Positions 17,609 through 26,651 of a DNA stretch of 64,000 nucleotides are shown here, in pieces. The notes below the pieces were generated by a model. It worked only from the letters and a program-made list of their open reading frames with translations. It had not been told where the DNA came from and did no database searches. How positions within the stretch are numbered: position 1 is the stretch's first letter; every line of letters starts with the position of its first letter. The position numbers and the translations under genes are program-made. This stretch comes from JAGPDF01 sp052035735 (GTDB taxonomy: Bacteria; Acidobacteriota; Thermoanaerobaculia; Multivoradales; JAGPDF01), in contig JBPOHI010000150.1 of NCBI GenBank assembly GCA_052035735.1, positions 16,045-80,044 on the forward strand. The letters are read 5' to 3'.

Positions 17609-18742
17609 TCAGTCGTCCAGCTGTCCCTGCTCGGAGAAGGCGACGCGGATGCCGCGCTTCTCGAGCTCGGCGAAGAAGCGCTCGAACGGCAACGCGGTCT
17701 CCGGGCAGAGGACGCCGGGCGTGGCCACCGCGCGCTCCGCCAGCAGGACACCGGCGATCGAGAGCGGCACGCCGGTGTCGAGAGCACCGGCGCCGAAACC
17801 CCATTCGCGGTGGGGGCCGATGAGCGACTCGCCGCGCCGGCGCACCGGCCGGCCGTCGATCTCGCCGGCGACATCGACGCGCAGACAGTCGCAATCGTCC
17901 GGCTCGCCACCCGGGCTCGTCTGATCGGCTCCCAGGGCGAGCAGCATCTGGCGCGGCGAGACACCGCCGACCCGCGGCTCGCGGCCGGCAAAGCCGAGCT
18001 CGACCAGGAAGCGCACCTTTTCCATGAAGGCCGGCTCGAACGCCACCTTGAAGCTCGCGCCGTTGAGACCGGGGAACGAACGGGCGAACATCGCGACCTC
18101 GGAGTGCAGGGTGTAGATGGCGCGCATCCTGCCTACCGGCGAGGGAAAGTCGATCTCCTCCTCGCCGCTGCGCGGAGGGACGGGATGCGCGCGGCCGGCT
18201 TCGACGACGTACGGCTCGAGCGCGAACTCGTCGAGCACGGTGTCGAGCGCATAGGGGATGGGGAGAGGTCCCGAAGCGCCCCGGTCGAGGCAGCCGACGC
18301 GTACGTGCGCCTCGTGCACCGCGTCGAGCTCGCGCGCCAGAAAGCCGACCATGGCATTGGTGATGCCCGGCGTCGACCCCATGCCGAGGAGCGCCGGCAC
18401 CCCGGCAGCGACGAACTCGTCGTGCAGCGCGAACTGCTGCTGGCTGCCGTGGTAGAGACCGCCCAGGTCGCTGTAAGGCACTCGCGCCGCGAGCGCCGCG
18501 CGCATCACCGGCAGGTTCCAGTAGTAGGTGACGCAGTTGAGCACCGCATCGTGCCCGGCAAGGAGCCGCGCCGTCGCCGCCTCGTCGCGCACGTCCACCT
18601 GCGCGAAATGCGCGTTCTTCGTCCGCGGCTCGAACCCCCGGAAGTCGGCCGCCGTCACTTCCGCCGCCGGCGCGAAGACCTCGAGGTCTTTGAGGACCAC
18701 CTCCGCCATCGCTCCTGCGGCGCCGAGGACGCAGACTCTCAT
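17609..18742 (-). CDS. Saccharopine dehydrogenase family protein
   Basis: A 377-residue NAD(P)-binding oxidoreductase. The N-terminus MRVCVLGAAGAMAEVVLKDL is a Rossmann fold with a GxxGxx motif, followed by CVTYYWNLPVMRAAL and GMGSTPGITNAMVGFLA, which match saccharopine-reductase-like proteins. Members act in lysine metabolism or, as carboxynorspermidine dehydrogenase, in an alternative polyamine pathway. The surrounding polyamine genes make the latter thinkable, but the sequence does not decide. ATG at 18742 is the natural start of the fold. The gene is convergent with res and divergent from the secreted protein gene; the 172-base gap at 18743-18914 shows no obvious element. Confidence 0.75.
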   Translation of the reverse strand: MRVCVLGAAGAMAEVVLKDLEVFAPAAEVTAADFRGFEPRTKNAHFAQVDVRDEAATARLLAGHDAVLNCVTYYWNLPVMRAALAARVPYSDLGGLYHGSQQQFALHDEFVAAGVPALLGMGSTPGITNAMVGFLARELDAVHEAHVRVGCLDRGASGPLPIPYALDTVLDEFALEPYVVEAGRAHPVPPRSGEEEIDFPSPVGRMRAIYTLHSEVAMFARSFPGLNGASFKVAFEPAFMEKVRFLVELGFAGREPRVGGVSPRQMLLALGADQTSPGGEPDDCDCLRVDVAGEIDGRPVRRRGESLIGPHREWGFGAGALDTGVPLSIAGVLLAERAVATPGVLCPETALPFERFFAELEKRGIRVAFSEQGQLDD

Positions 18743-18914
18743 CCCGGCTCCAGGTCGAGGACGAAGCAGAACACGAACGGCAGGATGGCGGCGGGTCCGG
18801 TACCCATGGGGGAATCCTATGGCAAGGTGCGGCACGTGACCGCGCCTGTCCCCTTCCGTACCCCGATTGCGCCTAGTGTGTGAGATCAGGCCGGTACTGC
18901 GATCGGAGGGCACC

Positions 18915-20540
18915 GTGAGGAAGTTCGGTTCGTGGAACGCTGGTCGCCGCGGGCTGCGCCGCGGAGCAGGCACCCTGATTCTCTCCGCTGCGCTCGCACC
19001 AACTGGTTTCGCCTCGAGCCTGGGCGCCCAGGTCGTTCCCATCGGCGGCGAGATCGCGATCCGACCGCCCGGACCTTCAGAGGAGTATCTCGAAGTCTCT
19101 TCGGACAGGCTGGGTGGCTGGGGCGTCGCCTGGGATTACCGCGACCCCGATGACGGGCGCGAGGGCGAGGGTCGGATGCGACTCTTCGATCGGAACGGCG
19201 ACTTTGTCTCCGGGACCCTGCGCGACTTCGAGTGGCGGTACCCCACGATCGGACTCGACGGAGCGGGCAATAGCGTGGTGATCGGCCTGAAGTGGCACCC
19301 AGAGCTCGGCGGATACGAGCTCGGAGCTTCATGCGTGGACTACGCCGGCAGGCCCCGCGGCGCAGCTGTCCGGGTCGACACCGGAAACATCTCTCCCGGC
19401 ACCCGGGTGCCTTACTTGCCCGACGTGGCCGTTGACACTGACGGTACGTTCGTCGCGGCCTGGCAGGAGAATCCGCAGGTGGCTGGCGTCGAAGCGAGCG
19501 TCTTCTTTCGCCGTTTCGATGCCGAGTGCCGAGCTCTCGGGGATGTGCAGTCGCTCGGCTCCGTGGGAACGGTGGGGCGCCGTACGCCGAAGGTCGCGAG
19601 GCGTCAGGGAGGCGGCTTCGCACTGGTCTGGCTCGAGGGGCCGGGCTCGGGGTTTCCTCGCTTGGTCGCGCAACTCTTCGATCGCCAGGGCAACGCGCTT
19701 GCCCCGGAGTTCGTGGTCGCCGACAACAGCCGATCGATCGACTTGGTCGACGTGATCGCTGCGCCCTCGGGAGACCTGGCGGTGAGTTGGCGCTCGGGCC
19801 ACCAGGGGAGTTCTGGCGCCTCACTCTTGGCCCGCGTCTTCTCGGATGTCGGCAGCCCGGTGGGAAGTCAGCTGACATTGCGCGATTCGGCCGCCGAGTG
19901 GTTCTTCGATCTGCGGCTTGCGATCGTCTCTGGGTCGTTCTTCGCGGTATGGCGTGAAAGCGGGCTCCATCCGTCGACCACGTCGATCTACGGGCGCGCG
20001 TTCCGTTCCACAGCTCCGCTCGGCGACACCCTGCTCATCAGGCCGTCGGGTTCCGGCCCGGATCTGCGGGATGTCAGCGTCGCGGGTTTGACGGGGGCGG
20101 AGTTCGTCGTCACCTGGAGCACGACTTACTTCGAGTCGACGCCTACGCGGCTCGTCGCCCAGCGCTACGCCATCCTGCAGCCGGCACCCGCCTGCGTCGA
20201 GAGCTCGACGGCGCTCTGCCTCGGCGGGAGTCGTTTCAGGGTCACCGTCGAGTGGCGCGACTTTCAAGGTAGTCGCGGCTACGGCCACACGCGCTCGCTG
20301 ACCGACGACTCGGGGCTCTTCTGGTTCTTCGACGACGCCAACCTCGAGCTGCTGGTCAAGGTGGTCGACGGTTGCGCCGAGTTCTCCCGCCACTGGTTCT
20401 TCGCCGCCGCCACCACCAACGTCGAGTACACCCTGCGTGTGACCGACACCTACACCGGCCGCTCGCGCAGCTATTTCAACCGCCCGGGAGTGAGCTCCCC
20501 GGCGATCACCGACACTGACGCCTTCTCGACCTGTCCCTGA
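18915..20540 (+). CDS. Secreted protein with beta-repeat body and conserved Cys/DSGLFWFF C-terminal domain
   Basis: 541 residues from GTG 18915, with GGAGGG five bases upstream. The N-terminus is basic and then hydrophobic with a SLGAQ-like cleavage region, i.e. a signal peptide. The body holds repeated stretches of the type GGWGVAWDYRDPDD, GTFVAAWQENPQV and GGFALVWLEGPG, each a short strand-loop unit as in propeller-like extracellular proteins. The last ~120 residues form a separate domain: CVESSTALCLGGSRFRVTVE, WRDFQG, TDDSGLFWFFDDANLELLVK, VVDGCAEFSRHWFF and ATTNVEYTLRVTDT. I recognise this tail as recurrent in acidobacterial secreted proteins, but I know no function for it. It ends 13 bases from the convergent aminotransferase gene. 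Confidence 0.65.
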   Translation: MRKFGSWNAGRRGLRRGAGTLILSAALAPTGFASSLGAQVVPIGGEIAIRPPGPSEEYLEVSSDRLGGWGVAWDYRDPDDGREGEGRMRLFDRNGDFVSGTLRDFEWRYPTIGLDGAGNSVVIGLKWHPELGGYELGASCVDYAGRPRGAAVRVDTGNISPGTRVPYLPDVAVDTDGTFVAAWQENPQVAGVEASVFFRRFDAECRALGDVQSLGSVGTVGRRTPKVARRQGGGFALVWLEGPGSGFPRLVAQLFDRQGNALAPEFVVADNSRSIDLVDVIAAPSGDLAVSWRSGHQGSSGASLLARVFSDVGSPVGSQLTLRDSAAEWFFDLRLAIVSGSFFAVWRESGLHPSTTSIYGRAFRSTAPLGDTLLIRPSGSGPDLRDVSVAGLTGAEFVVTWSTTYFESTPTRLVAQRYAILQPAPACVESSTALCLGGSRFRVTVEWRDFQGSRGYGHTRSLTDDSGLFWFFDDANLELLVKVVDGCAEFSRHWFFAAATTNVEYTLRVTDTYTGRSRSYFNRPGVSSPAITDTDAFSTCP

Positions 20541-20553
20541 GCCCAGGGGTGGA

Positions 20554-21930
20554 TCAGTCGTCGTCCTCGTCGCGCACGATCGTGGCGGTCTCGCGGTCGA
20601 CCTCTTTCAGGGTCTCCTCGAGGATCTCGAGCACCTCGTCGATCAGCTCGTCGGAGATGTTGAGCGCCGGTTCGATACGTACGACGCGTGAGTTGGTGAG
20701 CGTGCCGGCGACGAGGACGCCGCGCTTGAAGAGGTTGGCGACCACCTTGTAGCCGATCTCGGTGTTCTCGAACTCGAGGCCGAGAAGGAGGCCCTTGCCC
20801 TGGGCCTTGCGCAGCACGCGGTCGTAGCGCATCTGCAGCGCCACCAGCTCGCCCAGAAGATAGCGGCCCTTCTTGTGTGCCTGGCCGACGAGGTCCTCTT
20901 CGAGCGTGACATGGATCGCCGCGATGCCGGCCGCGCAGGCGAGCGGATTGCCGCCGAACGTCGAAGTGTGGATGAACGGGTTCTTCTCCAGCACGCTCCA
21001 GATCTTGGGCGTCGAGACGAAGGCGGAGAGCGGCATGACGCCGCCGCCCAGAGCCTTGCCGAGACAGAGGATGTCGGGCACCGTGTTCCAGTGCTCGACG
21101 CCGAACATCTTGCCGGTGCGTCCCATGCCGGTCTGCACTTCGTCGGCGATGAGCAGCGCCCCGTACTCGTCGCAGGCCTTGCGGATGCGCGGCCAGAAGT
21201 CGTCCGGCGGCACGATCGCGCCAGCCTCCCCCTGGATCGGCTCCATGATGACCGCCGCGACCCCTTTGCCGGTGGCGTCCGCCTTGTAGAGCTCGTCCTC
21301 GACCGCCTCGGCGTCGCCGAACTCGACGAACTGGACGCCCGGCAGGAGCGGCAGGAACGGCTCGCGGTACTCCCACTTGCCCATGAGCGAGAGCGAGCCG
21401 CAGCTCTTGCCGTGGAAGCCGCGGATCGAGGAAATGAAGTTGGTACGCCCGGTGTACAACCGGGCCAGTTTGTAGGCGCCCTCGACGGCATCGGTGCCGT
21501 TGTTGATGAAAAACGAATACTGCAGGTCGCCAGGGGCGATCTCTCCGAGCAGCTCGGCGAGCGCGCCGCGCAGCGGGTCGATCAGCTCCTGCGAGGAGAG
21601 TGGCATACGCTGCAGCTGGTCGGCGACCGCCTTGACGATCTTCGGATGGCGGATGCCGGCGCTGTAGATGCCGTAGCCCCCCAGGCAGTCGATGAAGCGG
21701 CGGCCGGTGAGGTCGTAGAGCAGCGACCCCTGCCCCTCCCACTCGAGGGCAGGCTCGTCGCGCATCTCGACCATCGACTTGCGATATTCGAGATAGCCGC
21801 GGTTGTAGTACGAGTTGAAGTTCTCGGCGGTCTCGGTGATGATCCGCCGCTTTTCCTCGTCGGAGATCTGCGTCGACGAGATGATGTCGAGCCACCGCTG
21901 TGACTCGCGAAGCACTTCGGTACGGTTCAT
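20554..21930 (-). CDS. patA: Putrescine aminotransferase-like class III aminotransferase (copy 1)
   Basis: A 458-residue PLP enzyme. The blocks YYNRGYLEYRKSMV, FIDCLGGYGIY, LSSQELIDPLRG, FFINNGTDAVEGAYKLAR, RGFHGKSCGSLS, EPIQGEAGAI, DEVQTGMGRTGKMFGVEH and LGKALGGGVMPLSAFV (the lysine is the PLP anchor) follow E. coli PatA closely, including the long N-terminal extension. PatA transfers the amino group of putrescine to 2-oxoglutarate, giving 4-aminobutanal. The start ATG 21930 has AAGGAG about nine bases upstream; a second ATG lies six bases further up. It follows gabT after 92 bases on the same strand, likely one transcript. A second paralogue is at 47844. An acidic tail (DEDDD) ends the protein. 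Confidence 0.82.
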   Translation of the reverse strand: MNRTEVLRESQRWLDIISSTQISDEEKRRIITETAENFNSYYNRGYLEYRKSMVEMRDEPALEWEGQGSLLYDLTGRRFIDCLGGYGIYSAGIRHPKIVKAVADQLQRMPLSSQELIDPLRGALAELLGEIAPGDLQYSFFINNGTDAVEGAYKLARLYTGRTNFISSIRGFHGKSCGSLSLMGKWEYREPFLPLLPGVQFVEFGDAEAVEDELYKADATGKGVAAVIMEPIQGEAGAIVPPDDFWPRIRKACDEYGALLIADEVQTGMGRTGKMFGVEHWNTVPDILCLGKALGGGVMPLSAFVSTPKIWSVLEKNPFIHTSTFGGNPLACAAGIAAIHVTLEEDLVGQAHKKGRYLLGELVALQMRYDRVLRKAQGKGLLLGLEFENTEIGYKVVANLFKRGVLVAGTLTNSRVVRIEPALNISDELIDEVLEILEETLKEVDRETATIVRDEDDD

Positions 21931-22022
21931 GACCATGGGCTCCTTGGACGCGCGTTGGAAGGGTCGGACTCTCCCAGCCCAAGGCCCGCTACGGATCGGT
22001 GAACAGGTACCGCGAGAACCGC

Positions 22023-23351
22023 CTAAGCACCGGATGTCTCCAGCGAAAGCTCGAGGACCTCGAAGCCCTCTTCGAGCTGCTCGTCGGTGATGACGAGCGG
22101 CATCAGCGTGCGGATGACGTTGCCGTGCGTTCCCGCCGAGAGCAGCAGCAGGCCGCGCTCCCAGGCGCGGCGGATCGTCGCGGCGGTGCGATCCTTGTCC
22201 GGCTCGCGGGTGGCGCGGCTCTTGACGAGCTCGAGGGCACGCATCGCCCCCAGCCCGCGGACTTCGCCGACGCACTCGTGGCGGGCCGCCACTCCGGCGA
22301 GCCGCGCCTCGATCCGGCTGCCGAGCTCGGCGGCACGCGCCAGGAACTCCGGCTGCGCATAGAGGTCGAGGACGGCGAGCGCTGCGGCGCAGGCGATCGG
22401 GTTGCCGACGAAGGTCCCGCCGAGGCCGCCGACCTGAGCGGCATCCATGATCTCCGCCCGGCCGGTGACGGCAGAGAGCGGCAGTCCTCCAGCCATCGAC
22501 TTGGCGATCGTGGTCAGATCGGGCTCGATTCCGTAGTGCTCCATCGCCCACAGCCGGCCGGTGCGGCCGAAGCCGGTCTGAATCTCGTCGGCGACGAACA
22601 GGATGCCGTGCTTTCGGCAGAGCTCGACCAGCACCCGGACATAGGCGGGCGGCGCCACGACGAAACCGCCCTCGCCGAGCACCAGCTCCATGACGACGCA
22701 GGCCACCTTCTGCGCGGCGACGTGGGTGGCGAAGAACTCCTCGAGCTCGCGCCGGAACGTCGCTTCGTCCGCCCCTGCGCCCTCTGGACGGCGATACAGA
22801 TACGGGAAGGGCAGGCGGTAGATCTCGGGCGCGAACGGTCCGAAGCCGAGCTTGTACGGCTGCACCTTGCTGGTCATCGACATGCCGAGGAGCGTCCGGC
22901 CGTGGAAGGCGTGCTCGAACACCACCACCGCTTCGCGTCCGGTCGCCCGGCGCGCGATCTTGACCGCGTTCTCGACCGCCTCGACGCCGCTCCCGGCGAA
23001 CAGCGTCTTCTTGGCGAAGGTGCCGGGCACCAGCTGGTTCAGGCGCTCGGCGAGCTCGACGTAGCTTTCGTACGGGGTGACCGCGAAGCAGGCGTGTGTA
23101 AAGCGGGAGAGCTGCGCGCGCGCCGCTTCGACGACGGCAGGGTGGGTGTGGCCGACATTGAGGGTGCCGATGCCGCCGGCGAAGTCGATGAAGGTGTTGC
23201 CGTCGACGTCATGCAGGAGCGCACCTTCTGCGCTGGCGACGAACACCGGCGCCGAGTGGCCGATTCCGGCCGGGATCGCCGCCTGCCGGCGTGCCATCAG
23301 GGCTCGCGATTGCGGGCCGGGCACCTCTGTTTTCAGCTCGATCGCTCTCAT
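22023..23351 (-). CDS. gabT: 4-aminobutyrate aminotransferase
   Basis: A 442-residue class III aminotransferase with GabT signatures: PVFVASAEGALLHDVDGNTF, FAGGIGTLNVGHTHP, FAGSGVEAVENAVKIAR, FEHAFHGRTLLGMSMT, EGGFVVAPPAYV, DEIQTGFGRTGRLWAMEH and TIAKSMAGGLPLSAVTG (PLP lysine). It converts GABA and 2-oxoglutarate to succinate semialdehyde and glutamate, linking the PatD-like and Sad-like dehydrogenases encoded at the left of the window. ATG at 23351 gives the usual N-terminus; no clear Shine-Dalgarno is visible. It shares the 213-base intergenic region 23352-23564 with the divergent tetR gene. Confidence 0.88.
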   Translation of the reverse strand: MRAIELKTEVPGPQSRALMARRQAAIPAGIGHSAPVFVASAEGALLHDVDGNTFIDFAGGIGTLNVGHTHPAVVEAARAQLSRFTHACFAVTPYESYVELAERLNQLVPGTFAKKTLFAGSGVEAVENAVKIARRATGREAVVVFEHAFHGRTLLGMSMTSKVQPYKLGFGPFAPEIYRLPFPYLYRRPEGAGADEATFRRELEEFFATHVAAQKVACVVMELVLGEGGFVVAPPAYVRVLVELCRKHGILFVADEIQTGFGRTGRLWAMEHYGIEPDLTTIAKSMAGGLPLSAVTGRAEIMDAAQVGGLGGTFVGNPIACAAALAVLDLYAQPEFLARAAELGSRIEARLAGVAARHECVGEVRGLGAMRALELVKSRATREPDKDRTAATIRRAWERGLLLLSAGTHGNVIRTLMPLVITDEQLEEGFEVLELSLETSGA

Positions 23352-23527
23352 CGCGAGGAGCCCCGACCGGGGAAGAGACGACAGGCAGGGGCTCGATTCG
23401 TCGGCCGGATGATACCACCCGCGGCAGAGACGGCCCGGAAAGCGGGGCCTGACCCGTAACCGACCTGCCGCACGTTCGTTGCCGCACTGCGGCTTGACCG
23501 GGGGGGCGTTCAACGAGAGTGTTCCCG

Positions 23528-23541
23528 ACCAAGCGTTCGGT
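23528..23541. promoter_or_regulatory. Candidate TetR operator
   Basis: ACCAAGCGTTCGGT is an imperfect palindrome (10 of 14 positions symmetric) 23 bases upstream of the tetR ATG and just before its ribosome-binding site GGGGGAG (23551-23557). Autoregulation by the adjacent TetR protein is typical of the family. A T-rich run (23541-23550) follows it. Confidence 0.4.
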
Positions 23542-23564
23542 TTTTTATTTGGGGGAGTGCGTCG

Positions 23565-24293
23565 ATGACGGCCAAGGTGAGGCAGCTCGAGAAGTCGGAG
23601 GCGTCCGTCACGGCGATCCTCGACGCCGGCCTCGCCCTGTTTTCGACGCAGGGCTACGGCGCCACGACGCTGCGCCAGATCGCCGAGCGAGCCGGGCTTT
23701 CGGTCGGCAACATCTACCATCACTTCCCCGACAAGCACGCCATCTATCAGCGCCTGATCGAGACCTACTGGGAGCGCCTGGTCGATCCGAAGCTCAAGCT
23801 CAACCAGGTCTTCGCACGCGCCAACTTCCCGGAGGACCTGGAAGAGCTCGCCCTGGCGATCGAAGAGGTGGTCGACGAGAACGGTCCGCACATCCTGCTG
23901 ATCTATCTCGACGTCATCGAGTTCCAGGGCGAGCACATCCGCGCCTTCTACGAAGGCATGGCGACCCGCTTCGCGACCGCCTACGGCCCGCGTTTCGCCG
24001 AGCGCAAGCGTGCCGGCGACTTCGGTGACGCCGATCCGATGGTCGCCGTGATGCTCGCCTCGCGCTGGCTCTTCTATTTCTTCACCGTCGAGAAGTGCTT
24101 CGGCGCACCGCTGCACTTCGGCATGACGCCGAAGCAGGCGGTCGGCGAGTTCATTCGGCTGCTTCGCTTCGGTCTTCTGCCGCGCTCCGCCGGCGAGGGC
24201 CAGCCTTCCACCCAACGTTCCAGCGCCGGCAAGCGTCCGGCAGGAAAGACCACGACCGCGAGGTCCATCGGCACCAAAAGGGGCAAGTCATGA
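23565..24293 (+). CDS. TetR/AcrR-family transcriptional regulator
   Basis: 242 residues. The N-terminal helix-turn-helix reads AILDAGLALFSTQGYGATTL, RQIAERAGLSVGNIYHHFPDK, the standard TetR DNA-binding unit. The ligand-binding part has no recognisable specificity signature and ends in a basic, low-complexity tail of about 35 residues (RSSAGKRPAGKTTTARS) that is unusual and may assist DNA binding. The stop overlaps the start of the TonB receptor gene (ATGA at 24290-24293), so the regulator is first gene of the catabolic operon that reaches 34172. GGGGGAG at seven bases supports ATG 23565. Confidence 0.85.
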   Translation: MTAKVRQLEKSEASVTAILDAGLALFSTQGYGATTLRQIAERAGLSVGNIYHHFPDKHAIYQRLIETYWERLVDPKLKLNQVFARANFPEDLEELALAIEEVVDENGPHILLIYLDVIEFQGEHIRAFYEGMATRFATAYGPRFAERKRAGDFGDADPMVAVMLASRWLFYFFTVEKCFGAPLHFGMTPKQAVGEFIRLLRFGLLPRSAGEGQPSTQRSSAGKRPAGKTTTARSIGTKRGKS

Positions 24294-26641
24294 GTTATCT
24301 GGCACAGGAACAGACGTCGGACACCGCAGTACCTCGCGGCCGCTGGCAGCTGGTCGCCGCGCTGGCGATCGCCACGCTGTTCGGCTTGGCCCTGCAGCCG
24401 GCCGGCGCGCAGCAGAGCGCCGCCCCGGCCGCCGCGGCCAGCGCCGCGGACGAAGCGGCCACGGCAGCCGAGGCGAAGGCGGCCGAGGAAGAGGGCATGC
24501 AGCAGGTCGGCGAGGAGATCGTCGTCACCGCCCGCAAGCGCGAGGAGAACCTCCAGGAGGTTCCGATCGCCGTCACCGCCGTCTCCGGCGATCGCCTCGA
24601 AGAGACCGCCGCGGCCGACATCTCCGAGCTCCAGACCCAGGTCCCGAACTTGACCGTCTATCAGGGCCGCAACCAGTCCACGACCCTCACCGCCTTCATC
24701 CGCGGCATCGGCCAGGCCGACCCGCTGTGGGGCGTCGATCCCGGCGTCGGCCTCTACATCGACGATGTCTACCTCGCCCGCCCGCAAGGCGCCCTGCTCG
24801 ACGTCTACGACGTGAGCCGGATCGAAGTGTTGCGCGGACCGCAGGGCACCCTCTACGGCAAGAACACCATCGGCGGCGCGATCAAGTACGTCAGCACCCC
24901 GCTCACCGACGACACGACGGCGATGATCTCGTTCTCTCCGGGCACGCAGTCGAACCTCGATTTCCGCGCCAACTTCGCCGGCGCGCTCATCCCCGGCAAG
25001 CTCCGCGGCAAGCTCGCCGTCGCCTCGTTGCAGCACGAGGGCTACGGCACCAACCTGTTCACCGGGCGAGACGTCTCGGATCGCAAGACCGTCGCCGCTC
25101 GCGGCGGCCTCGACTGGCTGGTCTCCGACGACGTCAAGGTGGCGTTCAGCCTCGACGTTTCGCGCGATGACGCCGAGCCCAAGGGCTACCAGCGCCTGGC
25201 GGCGAATCCGCTCTGCCCGCTCTTCCTCGGCCGGACCTGCCCGCCGAACGACTCGCGCTGGGACACCCAGAGCGGCCTCGCACCGGTCAACGGTACCGAC
25301 TCGCTCGGCGCCTCCATGGTCATTTCGTGGGACATGAACGACGCCTGGCTGTTCAAGTCGATCACCGCCTACCGCGAGTCCGACTCGGACAACAACATCG
25401 ACTTCGACACGACCCCGGCACGCATCACCGACGTGCAGGCGACTTACTACGACAACCAGATCTCGCAGGAGTTCCAGCTGCTCTACGACGCCGGCACGAA
25501 GCTCACCGGCGTCCTCGGCCTCTACTACTTCGACGGCGAGGCCGGCGGTCTGGTGAAGAACATCTTCCTCAACCGCCTGTTCGGCACCACCGACGGCAAG
25601 ACGCTGACCAACTCGATCGCCGTTTTCGCCGACGGCAGCTACGCCTTCTCCGACCGGTTGACCTTCAACCTCGGTCTGCGGGCGACGCGCGAGAAGAAGA
25701 ACGGCATCGCCTTCAACGCCGGCTACACCAACGACACCTTCACCGTGGTCAACGCGATCACCGCCGACTACGACAAGGACGTGACCTTCGACTCGATCGC
25801 CCCGAAGCTCGGCCTCGACTACAAGTTCAGCGACGCGGTGATGGGCTACGTCACGGTGAGCCAGGGCTTCAAGAGCGGCGGGTTCAACGTCCGCGCCCAG
25901 TCGACGGTTTTCCCGGAGTCCGCCGAGCCGTTCGACGACGAAGTGTTGACGGTCGGCGAGGTCGGCTTGAAGACGGCGCTCGCCGACGGCCAGCTGATCC
26001 TCAACTCGGCGGTCTTCTACGGCAAGTACAAGGATGTCCAGGTCTCCACCTTCACCGCCTACGACTCGAACGGCGACGGCGTCGAGGACGCCTTCTTCGG
26101 CAACTTCCTGAACGCCGGCAACGCCACCATGAAGGGCGCCGAGATCGAGTTCGATGCCTCGAACAACGCGGTCGACTGGTTCGGCGTCAACGGCTACCTC
26201 TCCTACCTCGATCTCACCCCGGACGAGTTCCTCGATTCGAACCGTGACGGCTTCGTCGACACCCAGGTGATCACCAACGCCCCCGAGTTCACTGGCGCCC
26301 TGCACTTCAACTTCGACTTTCCGGTCTTCGGCGGCCTGTTGACCGCGAGCGTCGGCGGCGCCTACCGCGACGACGCCATCCTCACCAACGAGGGCGGCCC
26401 CTACCCGGGCCGTCCGGGCCAGCCGCTGCTGCCGATCTCGCAGCCGTCCTACGAGCTCTACGACGCCTGGATCTCGTGGCTGTCGCCGAGCGCCAACTGG
26501 CGCATCGGCATCAACGGCAAGAACCTGACCGACGAGGAGTACCTGACCAACGGTTACAACATCCCGTCGCTCGGCATCCTCACCGGCTCGTACGGCGCGC
26601 CGCGCACCGTGCTCGCCACCATCGAGTACCGGTTCTTCTAG
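24290..26641 (+). CDS. TonB-dependent receptor
   Basis: A 783-residue outer-membrane gated channel. After a signal peptide ending near QPAGAQQ and an Ala/Glu-rich linker comes EEIVVTARKREENLQEVPIAVTAV, the start of the plug domain, with RIEVLRGPQGTLYGKNTIGGAIKYV as its typical end. The remaining ~550 residues form the barrel and finish in ATIEYRFF, an aromatic C-terminus for BAM recognition. This plug type is common for receptors of hydrophobic or plant-derived organic compounds; the substrate is unknown. It is coupled to tetR by ATGA overlap and followed after ten bases by the SDR gene, pointing to uptake of the compound metabolised by the downstream enzymes. Confidence 0.88.
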   Translation: MSYLAQEQTSDTAVPRGRWQLVAALAIATLFGLALQPAGAQQSAAPAAAASAADEAATAAEAKAAEEEGMQQVGEEIVVTARKREENLQEVPIAVTAVSGDRLEETAAADISELQTQVPNLTVYQGRNQSTTLTAFIRGIGQADPLWGVDPGVGLYIDDVYLARPQGALLDVYDVSRIEVLRGPQGTLYGKNTIGGAIKYVSTPLTDDTTAMISFSPGTQSNLDFRANFAGALIPGKLRGKLAVASLQHEGYGTNLFTGRDVSDRKTVAARGGLDWLVSDDVKVAFSLDVSRDDAEPKGYQRLAANPLCPLFLGRTCPPNDSRWDTQSGLAPVNGTDSLGASMVISWDMNDAWLFKSITAYRESDSDNNIDFDTTPARITDVQATYYDNQISQEFQLLYDAGTKLTGVLGLYYFDGEAGGLVKNIFLNRLFGTTDGKTLTNSIAVFADGSYAFSDRLTFNLGLRATREKKNGIAFNAGYTNDTFTVVNAITADYDKDVTFDSIAPKLGLDYKFSDAVMGYVTVSQGFKSGGFNVRAQSTVFPESAEPFDDEVLTVGEVGLKTALADGQLILNSAVFYGKYKDVQVSTFTAYDSNGDGVEDAFFGNFLNAGNATMKGAEIEFDASNNAVDWFGVNGYLSYLDLTPDEFLDSNRDGFVDTQVITNAPEFTGALHFNFDFPVFGGLLTASVGGAYRDDAILTNEGGPYPGRPGQPLLPISQPSYELYDAWISWLSPSANWRIGINGKNLTDEEYLTNGYNIPSLGILTGSYGAPRTVLATIEYRFF

Positions 26642-26651
26642 GCCGCGGCCG

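Noticed and set aside
23527..23547. Possible terminator (CCGA...TCGG followed by a T-run) before tetR
   Set aside because: The stem is only four bases and it sits directly before the tetR ribosome-binding site; an operator or promoter element is more plausible.
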